A stretch of 64,000 nt of DNA from Romboutsia weinsteinii (GTDB lineage Bacteria > Bacillota > Clostridia > Peptostreptococcales > Peptostreptococcaceae): positions 62,001-126,000 of the forward strand of contig NZ_NOJY02000001.1 in assembly GCF_002250835.2 (NCBI RefSeq), written 5' to 3'. Shown in pieces: positions 27,459 to 37,006 of the stretch. Position 1 is the first letter of the stretch. Every line of letters starts with the position of its first letter. Below the pieces are notes generated by a model. The model was given only the letters and a program-made list of their open reading frames with translations, was not told where the DNA came from and did not search any database. Position numbers and translations under genes: made by a program.

Positions 27459-28775
27459 ATGAAATTATGGGGCGGACGTTTTAGAAAAGAAGAAAATAAA
27501 CTTATGGAAGAATTCAATAAATCTTTTGAGTATGATAAAGTTTTATATAAAAAGGATATAGAGGGAAGTTTAGCACATGTATATATGCAAGTGAAATGTG
27601 GCTTGTTGACAGAAGAAGAAGGCTTACAAATTACTAATGGATTAGTTAAAATACTTGAAGATATAGAATATGGCAAGTTAGAATTAGAAGGGAATTATGA
27701 AGATATACACAGCTTTGTAGAATTAAATCTAATAAATAGAATAGGGGAAGTAGGTAAAAAGCTACATACTGCAAGAAGTAGAAATGACCAAGTTGCAACA
27801 GATATGAGATTGTATGCAAAGGAGAAAACTATATATTTAATAGATTTAGTGAGTAATCTTAAATTAACATTAAAAGATGTAGCAAGCAAAAACTCTACAA
27901 TAATGCCTGGTTATACTCATTTGCAAAGAGCACAGGTAGTAACTTTCAAACATCATCTAATGGCATACTATAGCATGTTTGATAGAGATGAAAAGAGATT
28001 AAAAAACGCTTTAGAAATCTTAGATGAAAATCCCTTAGGATGCGGTGCTTTGGCTGGGACAACACATAACATAGATAGAAGTATAACTACTGAAAGACTA
28101 GGATTTAAAAGAGTAGTTGAAAATTATATGGATGGAGTTAGTGATAGAGATTATTTATTAGAGCTCATGGGAGACTTTTCAATAATAATGATGCACTTGA
28201 GTAGATTAAGTGAAGAATTAGTTCTTTGGAGTAGTCAAGAATTTAGCTTTGTAGAAATTGATGATTTATACACTACAGGAAGTAGCATAATGCCTCAAAA
28301 GAAAAATCCAGATGGAGCAGAATTAATAAGAGGGAAAACAGGCAGAGTATATGGTAACTTAATGGGGCTTCTAACTGTTATGAAAGGATTACCGTTGGCA
28401 TATAACAAAGATATGCAAGAAGATAAAGAGGGATTCTTTGATAGTGTAAATACATTAGAGATGTGTATAAAGATAATGAATCTTATGATATCTACATTAA
28501 AGATTAAAGAAGAGAATATGAAAAAGGCAGTAAAAGCTGGATTTTTAAATGCAACAGAAGTTGCTGATTACTTGGTGAAAAATAATGTGGCATTTAGAGA
28601 CGCTCATGGAATAGTTGGAAGTATTGTTATTCATTGTGAAGATAATAATAAAGCCATAGAGGATTTATCTATAGAAGAGCTTCTTAAGTTTTCGGATAAA
28701 TTTAAAGACGACATTTATGAATTTATTAATTATGAAAGTATCTTAAATAAAGGAAGTAAGAACAATTTAAAGTAA
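27459..28775 (+). CDS. argH: Argininosuccinate lyase
   Basis: Cleaves argininosuccinate to arginine and fumarate; 438 aa, fumarase/aspartase superfamily. Starts MKLWGGRF as in most ArgH. Motifs: HTARSRNDQVATDMRLY, MPGYTHLQRAQ, and the superfamily signature GSSIMPQKKNPDGAE (~residue 278). Start ATG 27459 has AAAGAGG 8 bases upstream; the in-frame GTG 27450 overlaps that RBS and is rejected. argG and the other arginine genes are absent; the only partner is the T-box-controlled NhaC transporter. Confidence 0.95.
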   Translation: MKLWGGRFRKEENKLMEEFNKSFEYDKVLYKKDIEGSLAHVYMQVKCGLLTEEEGLQITNGLVKILEDIEYGKLELEGNYEDIHSFVELNLINRIGEVGKKLHTARSRNDQVATDMRLYAKEKTIYLIDLVSNLKLTLKDVASKNSTIMPGYTHLQRAQVVTFKHHLMAYYSMFDRDEKRLKNALEILDENPLGCGALAGTTHNIDRSITTERLGFKRVVENYMDGVSDRDYLLELMGDFSIIMMHLSRLSEELVLWSSQEFSFVEIDDLYTTGSSIMPQKKNPDGAELIRGKTGRVYGNLMGLLTVMKGLPLAYNKDMQEDKEGFFDSVNTLEMCIKIMNLMISTLKIKEENMKKAVKAGFLNATEVADYLVKNNVAFRDAHGIVGSIVIHCEDNNKAIEDLSIEELLKFSDKFKDDIYEFINYESILNKGSKNNLK

Positions 28776-28780
28776 AATTG

Positions 28781-28853
28781 CAAAAAGTGCGTACTTTTCT
28801 AAAATACATGATATTAAATATTATGTCTTAAGAAGAAATGTATGTGCTTTTTT
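28781..28853 (+). terminator. Long imperfect terminator hairpin after argH
   Basis: AAAGTGCGTACTTTTCT pairs with AGAAATGTATGTGCTTT with some G.U pairs, then a T run. Confidence 0.65.
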
Positions 28854-28938
28854 ATTTGCAAAAATTATTGAAAATTTATGAAGTATTGTATTAATTTATA
28901 CGATAAAATTAATGAATAGGAAAATATGGAGGGAATAT

Positions 28939-29460
28939 ATGAATGATTTAGAACTGATTAATAGGCTTAAAGATAGAGATGAATCAGCTTTGATAGATTT
29001 AATTGATATATATGGGGACTTGATATATAGAGCATCTAATAAAGTTTTAAATAATAAAGAACTAAGCGAGGAATGTTTAAATATTGTATTACTTAAAGTT
29101 TGGGATGGTATAGATTATTATAACGATGATAAGGGGTTATTTAAAAATTGGATATTTACACTATCAAAATATAGTGCAATAGATATTCTTCGAAAAGAGA
29201 ATAAACACATATCCAATAAATTAGAACTTAAAGAATATATAAAAGATAGAAATAAGGTTGAAGATATTGTTCTTGTAAAAGAAGAAATAAGAGAACTTAA
29301 CAATAATCTTAGGAATTTAAATCAAACTGAAAAAGAAATATTTATTGAGCGTTATCAAAAGGGCAGAAAGATTAAAGATATAGCTAAAAGTTTTGGTATT
29401 AATCAAAGGGCACTAAGTCTTAGAATTATGAGAATTAAGAAAAAACTAAAAAAGAGTTAA
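28939..29460 (+). CDS. ECF-type RNA polymerase sigma factor
   Basis: 173 aa. Sigma-2 region at residues ~5-75 (ALIDLIDIYGDLIYRASNKVL, then LLKVWDGIDYY and FKNWIFTLSKYSAIDILRKE); sigma-4 helix-turn-helix at ~115-170 (LNQTEKEIFIERYQKGRKIKDIAKSF). GGAGGG lies 5 bases before ATG 28939; the in-frame ATG 28912 has no RBS. The next gene follows after 13 bases and probably encodes its regulator. No autoregulatory promoter was recognised. Confidence 0.85.
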   Translation: MNDLELINRLKDRDESALIDLIDIYGDLIYRASNKVLNNKELSEECLNIVLLKVWDGIDYYNDDKGLFKNWIFTLSKYSAIDILRKENKHISNKLELKEYIKDRNKVEDIVLVKEEIRELNNNLRNLNQTEKEIFIERYQKGRKIKDIAKSFGINQRALSLRIMRIKKKLKKS

Positions 29461-29473
29461 GGAGGAGTATACG

Positions 29474-30274
29474 ATGACTTATAAAGATGAAAATAAATAT
29501 AATTTTGAAATCGAAGAATTTACTGAAGATGACTTATTTGAAGAAGGATTAGATGATAAGAAAAAAGAAAATATAAAAAAAAGAATGAATACCTTATTAA
29601 AAGAATTAAAGGAAGCTAATGATGAATTTAATATAGATATATCTTTAAATGATATGCTGAGAATAAAAAATGCTATGGGTAAACAAGGTGATGAGTACGA
29701 ACACGGAATAAGAAATGCTAATGTTTTAAAATATATAATTTTGAAGGTTATAGACAAGGATATAGGATATTTAAAAGATGAATTAATTGATGAACTATTT
29801 GTACCTAGTTTTATATCTTTACCAGGTGTAAATACTTCATATATTAATTATGGTGCTATATACTTCTTCAAAATATATTTAATAAAAGATAAACTTATAT
29901 ACTATGGAATATCTGAAAGATTTAAAATTGTTAAGATAAAAGTTATAGATATAAAAAATATAAAAACTATTGGAAAATGTGTTAAAAATAAAAAATGGTC
30001 TAATGGATTATCTTATGGTATAGATACATGTAGTGGATATATTTCTTTTATTGAAATGGACAATGGTGATATAATTTACTTAAATCACTTGAAGAATAAA
30101 TATAAAGATAGTACAGTTAGATTTTTAGAAAACTTAGAAGAGATAACGGGTATAAAAGCGATAGATGAGGCATCATTAACTAAGTCAGATATATTTGTGC
30201 TAGGTGCACAGAAAACTATTGTTGTTCTACTTTTAGTATGGTGCGTATATAAGCTAATTCAGCTGTGTTTATAA
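29474..30274 (+). CDS. Tail-anchored membrane protein, putative anti-sigma partner
   Basis: 266 aa. The acidic N-terminus (FEIEEFTEDDLFEEGLDDKKK..IKKRMNTLLKEL) resembles anti-sigma segments that bind ECF factors. The middle (about 125-235) is a beta-rich region (YFFKIYLIKDKLIYYGI ... ISFIEMDNGDIIYL) that looks like a bacterial PH-type fold. A single hydrophobic helix sits at the extreme C-terminus (IVVLLLVWCVYKLIQLCL), so nearly the whole protein would be cytoplasmic. TAAGGAGG gives a strong start. I infer a role in holding or releasing the upstream sigma factor; no zinc-binding anti-sigma motif is present. Confidence 0.6.
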   Translation: MTYKDENKYNFEIEEFTEDDLFEEGLDDKKKENIKKRMNTLLKELKEANDEFNIDISLNDMLRIKNAMGKQGDEYEHGIRNANVLKYIILKVIDKDIGYLKDELIDELFVPSFISLPGVNTSYINYGAIYFFKIYLIKDKLIYYGISERFKIVKIKVIDIKNIKTIGKCVKNKKWSNGLSYGIDTCSGYISFIEMDNGDIIYLNHLKNKYKDSTVRFLENLEEITGIKAIDEASLTKSDIFVLGAQKTIVVLLLVWCVYKLIQLCL

Positions 30275-30283
30275 GAAGAATAA

Positions 30284-30327
30284 AAAAGCTGTATGTAAAT
30301 TTATTAAAGTTTACATACAGCTTTTAT
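30284..30327. terminator. Bidirectional terminator
   Basis: Perfect 16-bp stem (30284-30299 with 30310-30325), with T-rich flank on both strands, between the convergent anti-sigma candidate and dacF. Confidence 0.9.
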
Positions 30328-31641
30328 TTATCTTCTTCTTTTTTTCTTGTTACTATATATACTATTCTTTCTACGTCTATTTTTTCTTCTTACTTTTTTT
30401 CTTATAATAAGAGCTATGACTAGTACAACAATTACTAAAACTATAATCAATGCTATTTTTAAGATATTAAGTAAAGATTTATTTTCAGTTATAAAACTAA
30501 AAATACTATTTAGTTCACTTGTAGCAACTAAATCTATTTTAGCTTCTAGTTCTTTTTTATTATAGATTTCTAAGGTACCAACCTTATCTCCTTTTTTTAC
30601 AGGCAGGTCAATTTTATCTAACTTAGGTTTTACAGTATAGTCACTGACACTGACATTCTTAGGTAGTACTAGCTTATAACCATGTTTAGGTTCATAGATT
30701 AGTTCCTTTTGTTTTGTAAAGCTAACTTTTTCACGTCCAACATGGTCAGCCTTATCAATTATAGTATTAGACTGGTAATTATCAAACCCATAGTCTATTA
30801 AAGTTCTTGAATCCAAGTATAAATCATCTCCGACACTTTTAAACACTGCGGAAATGACTCTCATATTATTTTTTACAGCACTAGATACTAGACATTTTCC
30901 TGCATCATCAGTAAACCCAGTCTTTATACCGTCAACGATATCATATTTAATATCTATTTGTTGCCCTTTGTAATTTATCTTATCACTAGATTGTAAGAAC
31001 TTGTTAGTATTTACAAAATGTCTTTCATAAGGATAAGCCTCTGTACCTGGATACTGAATACGTTCAGTTTTAACAATCTCTCTAAAGACATTATTACTCA
31101 TAGCCTCTCTTGACATAAGTGCCATATCATAAGCTGTTGTAAAATGATTTTCATCTGGTAAACCATGAGGATTATTAAAGTGCGTATTCTTTGCACCAAT
31201 TGCTTTAGCTTCCTCGTTCATTAATTTAGCAAATTCTTCGATTGAACCACTAACGTAGTTTGCTAGCACTTCTGCTACATCATTAGAAGAATGAACCATT
31301 AAAGAATAAAGTAAATCTTTAACTGTAAAAGACTCTCCATCTTTTAAGTACATACTAGAACCTTCCACTGCAGGCAGGTTTTCCATAGTAATAACAGTAT
31401 TCAAATCAGGTACTTTTTTCAATACTATGTATGCTGTCCACAATTTAGTAGTAGACGCTGGATAAAGCTTTTTATGGCCGTTTTTATCATATAGAACCTT
31501 ACCAGTCTCGTAGTCTAATAATACTGCATACTGTGCAACCAATGAGGGCTCATTATTATCTGCAAAAGACAATTTTGATGAACCTAAAAATGTGGTAAAG
31601 GTAATAAGAAATGCCATTAAAAGGGATAAAATTCTTTTCAT
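30328..31641 (-). CDS. dacF: D-alanyl-D-alanine carboxypeptidase (PBP5/DacF type)
   Basis: Trims the terminal D-Ala of peptidoglycan stem peptides; 437 aa, exported. A signal peptide (residues 1-27) is followed by the serine peptidase S11 domain: STTK at 63-66 (nucleophile Ser63), SSN at 118-120 and KTG at 240-242. A PBP5 C-terminal beta domain spans ~285-375. Unusually, a second hydrophobic helix (~390-415) ends in a very basic tail, so the enzyme should be anchored at its C-terminus. Minus-strand RBS GGAGG is 5-6 bases from ATG. Symbol is by similarity; dacA/dacB-like roles are possible. Confidence 0.92.
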   Translation of the reverse strand: MKRILSLLMAFLITFTTFLGSSKLSFADNNEPSLVAQYAVLLDYETGKVLYDKNGHKKLYPASTTKLWTAYIVLKKVPDLNTVITMENLPAVEGSSMYLKDGESFTVKDLLYSLMVHSSNDVAEVLANYVSGSIEEFAKLMNEEAKAIGAKNTHFNNPHGLPDENHFTTAYDMALMSREAMSNNVFREIVKTERIQYPGTEAYPYERHFVNTNKFLQSSDKINYKGQQIDIKYDIVDGIKTGFTDDAGKCLVSSAVKNNMRVISAVFKSVGDDLYLDSRTLIDYGFDNYQSNTIIDKADHVGREKVSFTKQKELIYEPKHGYKLVLPKNVSVSDYTVKPKLDKIDLPVKKGDKVGTLEIYNKKELEAKIDLVATSELNSIFSFITENKSLLNILKIALIIVLVIVVLVIALIIRKKVRRKNRRRKNSIYSNKKKRRR

Positions 31642-31721
31642 TGCAATCCTCCAAATTTTTAAACTTATATTTTAGTATAACATATTTTGGTCAATAATCA
31701 AAAGAAAGGAGTGATTATTAT

Positions 31722-32408
31722 TTGAAAAAGTTAGCCAAATTAGGCGTGTTTGGAACTATATTATTGGTATTAATTGGGATAATTATACTAAAGAGTGATT
31801 TTTCATTAGGTGAAAAAGTTTATATTGTAAGCGAAGAAGAAAATAAAAATGAAGATAAGGAAGAGATGCTTAATATTAATAATAATGATATTGATAAAAA
31901 TAATAGTGATATTGTAAAAAAAGAAGACAATGTAGATGAACAAGAAATTGAAAGTCCAAAAGGAATAACTATATACATAAGTGGTGCTATAAAAAACCCA
32001 GGCATATTAACTATAGATAAAGAAAAAAGATTATACGATGCAATAGAGGAGCTAGGTGGGGTTACTGAAGAAGCTGATTTAAATAGAGTAAATTTAGCAT
32101 TGAAGCTTAGCGATGAACAACACTACATAATACCTAAAATAGGGGAAGAAATCCAGGTAGCTGATAATAGTGTTCAAGGGTCAACTACACAAGAAAGTAA
32201 AAACAATCAAAGTAAGATTGTTAATATTAATTTAGCAACATTAGAAGAACTTGATAGTCTACCTGGAGTAGGTGAAGCCACTGCAAATAAAATTATCAAT
32301 TATAGAGAAGAAAACAGTTCTTTTAAATCAATAGAAGAGATAAAAAATGTAAATGGAATAGGTGATAAAAAGTATGAAGATTTGAAAGATTTAATTTGTA
32401 CAAACTAA
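31722..32408 (+). CDS. comEA: ComEA-like SLBB/helix-hairpin-helix protein
   Basis: Membrane-anchored DNA-binding protein of the DNA uptake pathway, 228 aa. A TM anchor (~7-25) is followed by an acidic Asn-rich linker, an SLBB domain (~80-150; GITIYISGAIKNPGIL..LYDAIEELGGV) and a C-terminal double HhH (~166-226; NINLATLEELDSLPGVGEATANKIINYRE-type). The start is TTG 31722 with AAAGGAG 10 bases upstream. It is alone here; comEC is 16 kb away, so com genes are dispersed. Confidence 0.88.
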   Translation: MKKLAKLGVFGTILLVLIGIIILKSDFSLGEKVYIVSEEENKNEDKEEMLNINNNDIDKNNSDIVKKEDNVDEQEIESPKGITIYISGAIKNPGILTIDKEKRLYDAIEELGGVTEEADLNRVNLALKLSDEQHYIIPKIGEEIQVADNSVQGSTTQESKNNQSKIVNINLATLEELDSLPGVGEATANKIINYREENSSFKSIEEIKNVNGIGDKKYEDLKDLICTN

Positions 32409-32495
32409 CAACTTATAACTATAATATATATTTAATAAAATATGAGAAATATGTTATTATAAATATGTATATGTCATAAATAAGGAGAAAAAATT

Positions 32496-33536
32496 ATGAG
32501 CACTTTTAAGAGACTTACTGAATTGACAACTTCAGGTGGATGAGCGGCTAAAATAGGTCCAGAGGTTCTGGCTTCGGTTTTATCTCAACTTCCAAAGAAT
32601 GAGAATACAGATAAGTTATTAGTAGGATTAGATACAGCAGATGATGCTGCTGTTTATGAGTTAAATGATGAAATGGCATTAATACAAACTTTAGACTTTT
32701 TCACACCGATGATAGATGATCCGTTTGTATTTGGTCAGATTGCTGCCTCAAACTCTCTGTCAGACGTTTATGCTATGGGAGGAAAACCATTGGTAGCAAT
32801 GAATATAGTATGTTTTCCATCGTGCCATGATATGGATGTATTGGCAGAGATATTAAAAGGTGGATTTGATAAAGTAAAAGAAAGTGGAGCGCTTTTAGTA
32901 GGTGGACATACTGTAGACGATAAAGAGCCTAAGTACGGTCTTTCGGTATCTGGGATAGCGCATCCAAAGAAAATACTTTCAAATGCCACAGCAAGACCAG
33001 GGGATAAGCTAATACTTACAAAGCCGATAGGAGTAGGCATACTTAATACTGCTATGAAAGAAGGTTTAGTAAGTGAGGAAATAGGTAAAGTTGTAATAGA
33101 AGTAATGATTCATTTAAACAAATATGCGGCAATGAGCTTTGATAAGATAGAAGTAAATTCAGTTACAGATATAACTGGATTTGGGTTACTTGGACATGCT
33201 ATGGAGATGGCTAAGGCATCTGACGTAAGTATAGAAATAGATTCAAAAGAAGTTCCTATTTTAGAAGGAGCAATAGACATGGCAAATATGGGAATTATAC
33301 CAGCGGGAATGTATAGAAATAAACAATATATTTGTGATGATGTAGAGATTAACTCTGTAGAAACTGCAATTGAAGATATATTATATGACCCTCAAACATC
33401 AGGAGGTCTATTAGTTTCTGTTAAAGAAGAGTTTGCAGAAGAGCTTATTAAAGATATGAAAAAGAACGGCTCTTTAGAAGCTAAAATAATAGGGCAAGTA
33501 ATAGAAAAAAAAGAAAAATACATAAGCGTTATATAA
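32496..33536 (+). CDS. selD: Selenophosphate synthetase, itself a selenoprotein (in-frame UGA)
   Basis: Makes monoselenophosphate from selenide and ATP. ATG 32496 (AAGGAG 8 bases upstream) opens a frame interrupted only by TGA at codon 16 (32541-32543), then open to 33536: 346 aa. The context [15 protein letters not shown] matches the SelD active site, where Cys or Sec stands before the essential Lys. A stem-loop follows the UGA at SECIS distance. [31 protein letters not shown] and DPQTSGGLL complete the family. A start at 32673 would drop the catalytic residue. First gene of selD-selA-selB. Confidence 0.95.
32541..32575 (+). promoter_or_regulatory. UGA codon and bacterial SECIS stem-loop in selD
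   Basis: Codon 16 TGA is followed, 15 bases after the codon, by CCAGA-GGT-TCTGG (32559-32571), a 5-bp stem with a G-rich apical loop. This is the distance and type of element bound by SelB to insert selenocysteine. Confidence 0.8.
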
Positions 33537-33553
33537 TAATAGTAGAGGGAAGA

Positions 33554-34966
33554 GTGATTGTTTTGAATAAAAGAGAATTATTTGCAATGTTACCCTCAGT
33601 TGATGAGGTATTGGGGGATAAAAGAATAATAGAGTTGCAACATGAATATCCAAGGTCGTTAGTACTAGATTCTATTAGAGAGATAATAGATTTAAAAAGG
33701 AAAAATATTGTTTCATTAAAAGAAGATGATATGAGTGGGTTTTCAGTAAAACTTGATGAAATAATAGAAGGTGCTATAGAAAGAGTAAGAATAAATTACT
33801 CTTTATCTTTAAAAAAAGTTATTAATGGTACAGGAATAGTAATACATACTAACCTAGGTAGATCTTTGCTTAGTGAAAGTATTAAAGACGAATTATGGGA
33901 TGCTGCTTCTAGATACTCAAATTTAGAATATGACATTGAAAATGGAGAAAGAGGATCTAGATACTCGCATTTAACGAAGATAATAAAAAAACTTACAGGA
34001 GCAGAGGATGTTTTAGTTGTTAACAACAATGCTGCAGCTGTACTTCTTGTACTTAGCACTATGGCTAAAGACAAAGAAGCAATTGTTTCACGAGGAGAAT
34101 TAGTTGAGGTTGGAGGATCTTTTAGAATACCAAGTATTATGGCTTTAAGTGGAGCTAACTTAGTAGAAATAGGAGCGACTAACAAAACCCATCTAAAGGA
34201 TTATGAAGAAGCGATAAGTGAAGAAACAGGAGTTTTAATGAAGGTACACACTAGTAACTATAGAATATTAGGCTTTACTAAGAGTGTAGAAATTGAAGAG
34301 CTTGTACAACTTGGTAAAAAATATAATCTACCCGTTATTGAAGATTTAGGTAGTGGAGTATTCGTAGACGTTTCTAAATATGGATTATCTTATGAACCTA
34401 CAGTTTTAGACTCTATAAAACAGGGGGCAGATATTGTTACCTTTAGTGGAGATAAAATGCTTGGTGGTCCACAAGCAGGGATAATTGTAGGTAAAAAAGA
34501 GTATATACAAAAAATGAAAAAAAATCAGCTTACAAGAGCTTTAAGAGTTGATAAGCTTACTATATGTGCCCTTGAAGCAACATTAAGATTGTACTTAGAT
34601 GAAAATAAAGCAATAGAAAATATCCCTACACTTAGAATGTTAACTTACACTGAAGAACAATTAAATCAAAAAGCTAATACTTTATATGAAAAAATTAGAG
34701 AATTAAACTTAGAGGCCTCTTTAAGTATAGAAGATGGTATATCTCAAGTAGGAGGAGGGTCTATGCCGCTTGAAACAATAAGCTCAAAGGTAATAGCCAT
34801 AACTCCAGATAATATGAATGTATCTTTACTTGAAAAGAAGCTAAGACTTAGTGATTCACATATAATTGCAAGAATATATGATAATAAATATGTATTAGAT
34901 GTAAGGACAATATTTGAAGATGAATTTGATATAATTGTTAAAGAGCTTAAGTCAGCTTTTAATTAA
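33554..34966 (+). CDS. selA: L-seryl-tRNA(Sec) selenium transferase
   Basis: PLP enzyme converting seryl-tRNA(Sec) to selenocysteyl-tRNA(Sec); 470 aa, usual length. Motifs: [58 protein letters not shown], and the Schiff-base Lys in [14 protein letters not shown]. The start is GTG 33554 with GAGGGA close by; TTG 33563 (three codons later) is an alternative. It follows selD by 17 bases and precedes selB by 20. Confidence 0.96.
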   Translation: MIVLNKRELFAMLPSVDEVLGDKRIIELQHEYPRSLVLDSIREIIDLKRKNIVSLKEDDMSGFSVKLDEIIEGAIERVRINYSLSLKKVINGTGIVIHTNLGRSLLSESIKDELWDAASRYSNLEYDIENGERGSRYSHLTKIIKKLTGAEDVLVVNNNAAAVLLVLSTMAKDKEAIVSRGELVEVGGSFRIPSIMALSGANLVEIGATNKTHLKDYEEAISEETGVLMKVHTSNYRILGFTKSVEIEELVQLGKKYNLPVIEDLGSGVFVDVSKYGLSYEPTVLDSIKQGADIVTFSGDKMLGGPQAGIIVGKKEYIQKMKKNQLTRALRVDKLTICALEATLRLYLDENKAIENIPTLRMLTYTEEQLNQKANTLYEKIRELNLEASLSIEDGISQVGGGSMPLETISSKVIAITPDNMNVSLLEKKLRLSDSHIIARIYDNKYVLDVRTIFEDEFDIIVKELKSAFN

Positions 34967-34986
34967 GGATTAAGTGAGGGGACAAA

Positions 34987-36867
34987 ATGAAAAACATAAT
35001 AATAGGAACAGCAGGACATATTGATCATGGAAAAACTACACTAATAAAAGCTCTTACAGGTAGGGAAACAGATACTTTAGATGAAGAGAAAAAAAGAGGT
35101 ATATCTATAAATCTAGGATTTACATATTTTGATTTACCAAGCGGTAAAAGAGCTGGAATAGTTGATGTTCCAGGCCATGAGAAGTTTATAAAAAATATGT
35201 TAGCAGGTGCATCTGGACTTGATATAGTAATGTTTGTAGTCGCAGCTGATGAAGGTGTAATGCCTCAAACAGTTGAACATTTGGACATACTTACATTTTT
35301 AAATATAAAAAATGGAATTATAGTACTTACTAAATCGGATACTGTAGATGATGAATTTAAAGAATTAGTAAAAGAGGATATTATAGAGAGAGTGCAAGGA
35401 ACTTTCTTAGAAAACTCTGAAATAATTGAAGTAGATTCTATATCAAGAAATGGTATAAATGATCTAATGAATAAAATAGATATTATGAGTAAAGATCTTG
35501 AGGATAAGGATGAAAGTTCTCCTGCTAGACTTAATATAGATAGAGTATTTTCTATAAAGGGATTTGGTACAGTAGTAACAGGCACTTTAATAGAAGGAAA
35601 AATAAGCGTTGATGATGATTTAAGTATCTATCCTAAGGATTTAAAAACTAAAATAAGAAGTATTCAGGTTCATGGAGAAAGTGTAAATACAGCATATGCA
35701 GGCCAAAGAACAGCTATAAATATTTCAAACGCAAAGGTTGAAGATATTAATAGAGGTGATGTATTAGCATCTTTTAACTCTGTAGAAGAGGCCATGATGT
35801 TAGATGTAAAGATTTCATTAGTTAATCATAATAACAAAAACCTAAAGCACTGGGATAGATTAAGATTATACCATGGTACTAGAGAAATACTTTGTAGGGT
35901 TGTGCCTCTGGATAAAGAAGAAATTAAATGTGGTGAAAGTGGATATGCGCAGTTAAGATTAGAAGAAACTATTGTATCTAAAAAAGGAGACAAGTTTGTA
36001 CTTAGAAATTACTCACCAATGGAAACTATAGGTGGTGGTGTCATTATAGATACTTCGCCAAAAAAACATAAGCGTTTTGATGATAAAGTTATACAAGCGC
36101 TACAAGTTAAAGAAAAAGGTGAGTTAAAGGATATACTAGAAGAATATCTAAAACATAATCTAAAATCTTATCCAACTATGAAAGAGATAATGAGTTATAG
36201 TGGGGATAACGAAGAAAATGTAAAACTAGCTATATCTAAACTTTTAGATGAAAATAAAATAATAGTAATAAACAATATGTATTCACATATAAACCAATAT
36301 GAAAAATTAAAAGAAAGTACCTTAAATCTTTTAAATGACTACCATAAAAAATTTAGACTTAGAACGGGGATATTAAAAGAGGAAGTAAGGTCTAAGATAG
36401 AAAGTAAATTTAAGACTAAAGATATGGATATACTATTAGCTAAATTATCAGATGAGAGTTTAATAAAGGTTGTTGAAAATAAAGTCTCACTATATAATTT
36501 TGAGGTTAAATTTAATCCTAAACAAATAGAGATAAAAGATGATATACATAAGAAGTTAAAGTCATGTGGTCTAGATACATTACTAACTATTGATGAAGTT
36601 TGTTTGAATAATAATTATAAAGAAGTACTAGAAGCTATGATAGGTAATAGTGTGGAAAAACTTGATGATACATATGTTATGGATAAGAAAACGTATGAAT
36701 CATCAAAAGAGATTCTTGTAAAATATCTGAATGATAATAAAGAAATAACTTTAGGTGAATATAGAGATTTGGTAGGATCTAGTAGAAAAAATTGTATGAT
36801 TATATTAGAAAACTTTGATAGAAATAAAGTAACAAAAAGAATAGATAATAAAAGGATATTATTCTAG
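34987..36867 (+). CDS. selB: Selenocysteine-specific elongation factor
   Basis: EF-Tu-like GTPase that delivers Sec-tRNA to UGA codons carrying a SECIS; 626 aa. G1 GTAGHIDHGKTTL, G3 DVPGHEKFIKNM, G4 TKSD and domain II signatures GFGTVVTGTL and GTREILCR. The C-terminal ~250 residues are the winged-helix repeats that bind the SECIS (GELKDILEEYL, RTGILKEEVRSKI, EITLGEYRDLVGSSRK). RBS GAGGGG. Last gene of the selDAB operon; a 19-bp terminator follows. Confidence 0.96.
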   Translation: MKNIIIGTAGHIDHGKTTLIKALTGRETDTLDEEKKRGISINLGFTYFDLPSGKRAGIVDVPGHEKFIKNMLAGASGLDIVMFVVAADEGVMPQTVEHLDILTFLNIKNGIIVLTKSDTVDDEFKELVKEDIIERVQGTFLENSEIIEVDSISRNGINDLMNKIDIMSKDLEDKDESSPARLNIDRVFSIKGFGTVVTGTLIEGKISVDDDLSIYPKDLKTKIRSIQVHGESVNTAYAGQRTAINISNAKVEDINRGDVLASFNSVEEAMMLDVKISLVNHNNKNLKHWDRLRLYHGTREILCRVVPLDKEEIKCGESGYAQLRLEETIVSKKGDKFVLRNYSPMETIGGGVIIDTSPKKHKRFDDKVIQALQVKEKGELKDILEEYLKHNLKSYPTMKEIMSYSGDNEENVKLAISKLLDENKIIVINNMYSHINQYEKLKESTLNLLNDYHKKFRLRTGILKEEVRSKIESKFKTKDMDILLAKLSDESLIKVVENKVSLYNFEVKFNPKQIEIKDDIHKKLKSCGLDTLLTIDEVCLNNNYKEVLEAMIGNSVEKLDDTYVMDKKTYESSKEILVKYLNDNKEITLGEYRDLVGSSRKNCMIILENFDRNKVTKRIDNKRILF

Positions 36868-36870
36868 AAA

Positions 36871-36916
36871 AAAATAAGCTATTTCAAAAATTATATTTTG
36901 GAATAGCTTATTTTGT
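36871..36916 (+). terminator. Terminator of the selDAB operon
   Basis: 19-bp near-perfect stem (36871-36889 with 36896-36914) ending in TTTT. Confidence 0.85.
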
Positions 36917-37006
36917 TGAAAAAAGTACAAATTTTCAAGAAATAGTGAGTAAATCATCTAATTATAGTATAATTAATTTAGAATTGTCTAAGGAGAGTGT
37001 AGTATA

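Noticed and set aside
32673..33536. Shorter selD starting at ATG 32673
   Set aside because: It lacks the catalytic loop and has no RBS; the frame continues upstream through a UGA decoded as selenocysteine.
36930..36944. CodY-like box AATTTTCAAGAAATA upstream of the first orphan kinase
   Set aside because: At least three mismatches to AATTTTCWGAAAATT; such matches are expected by chance in this AT-rich DNA.
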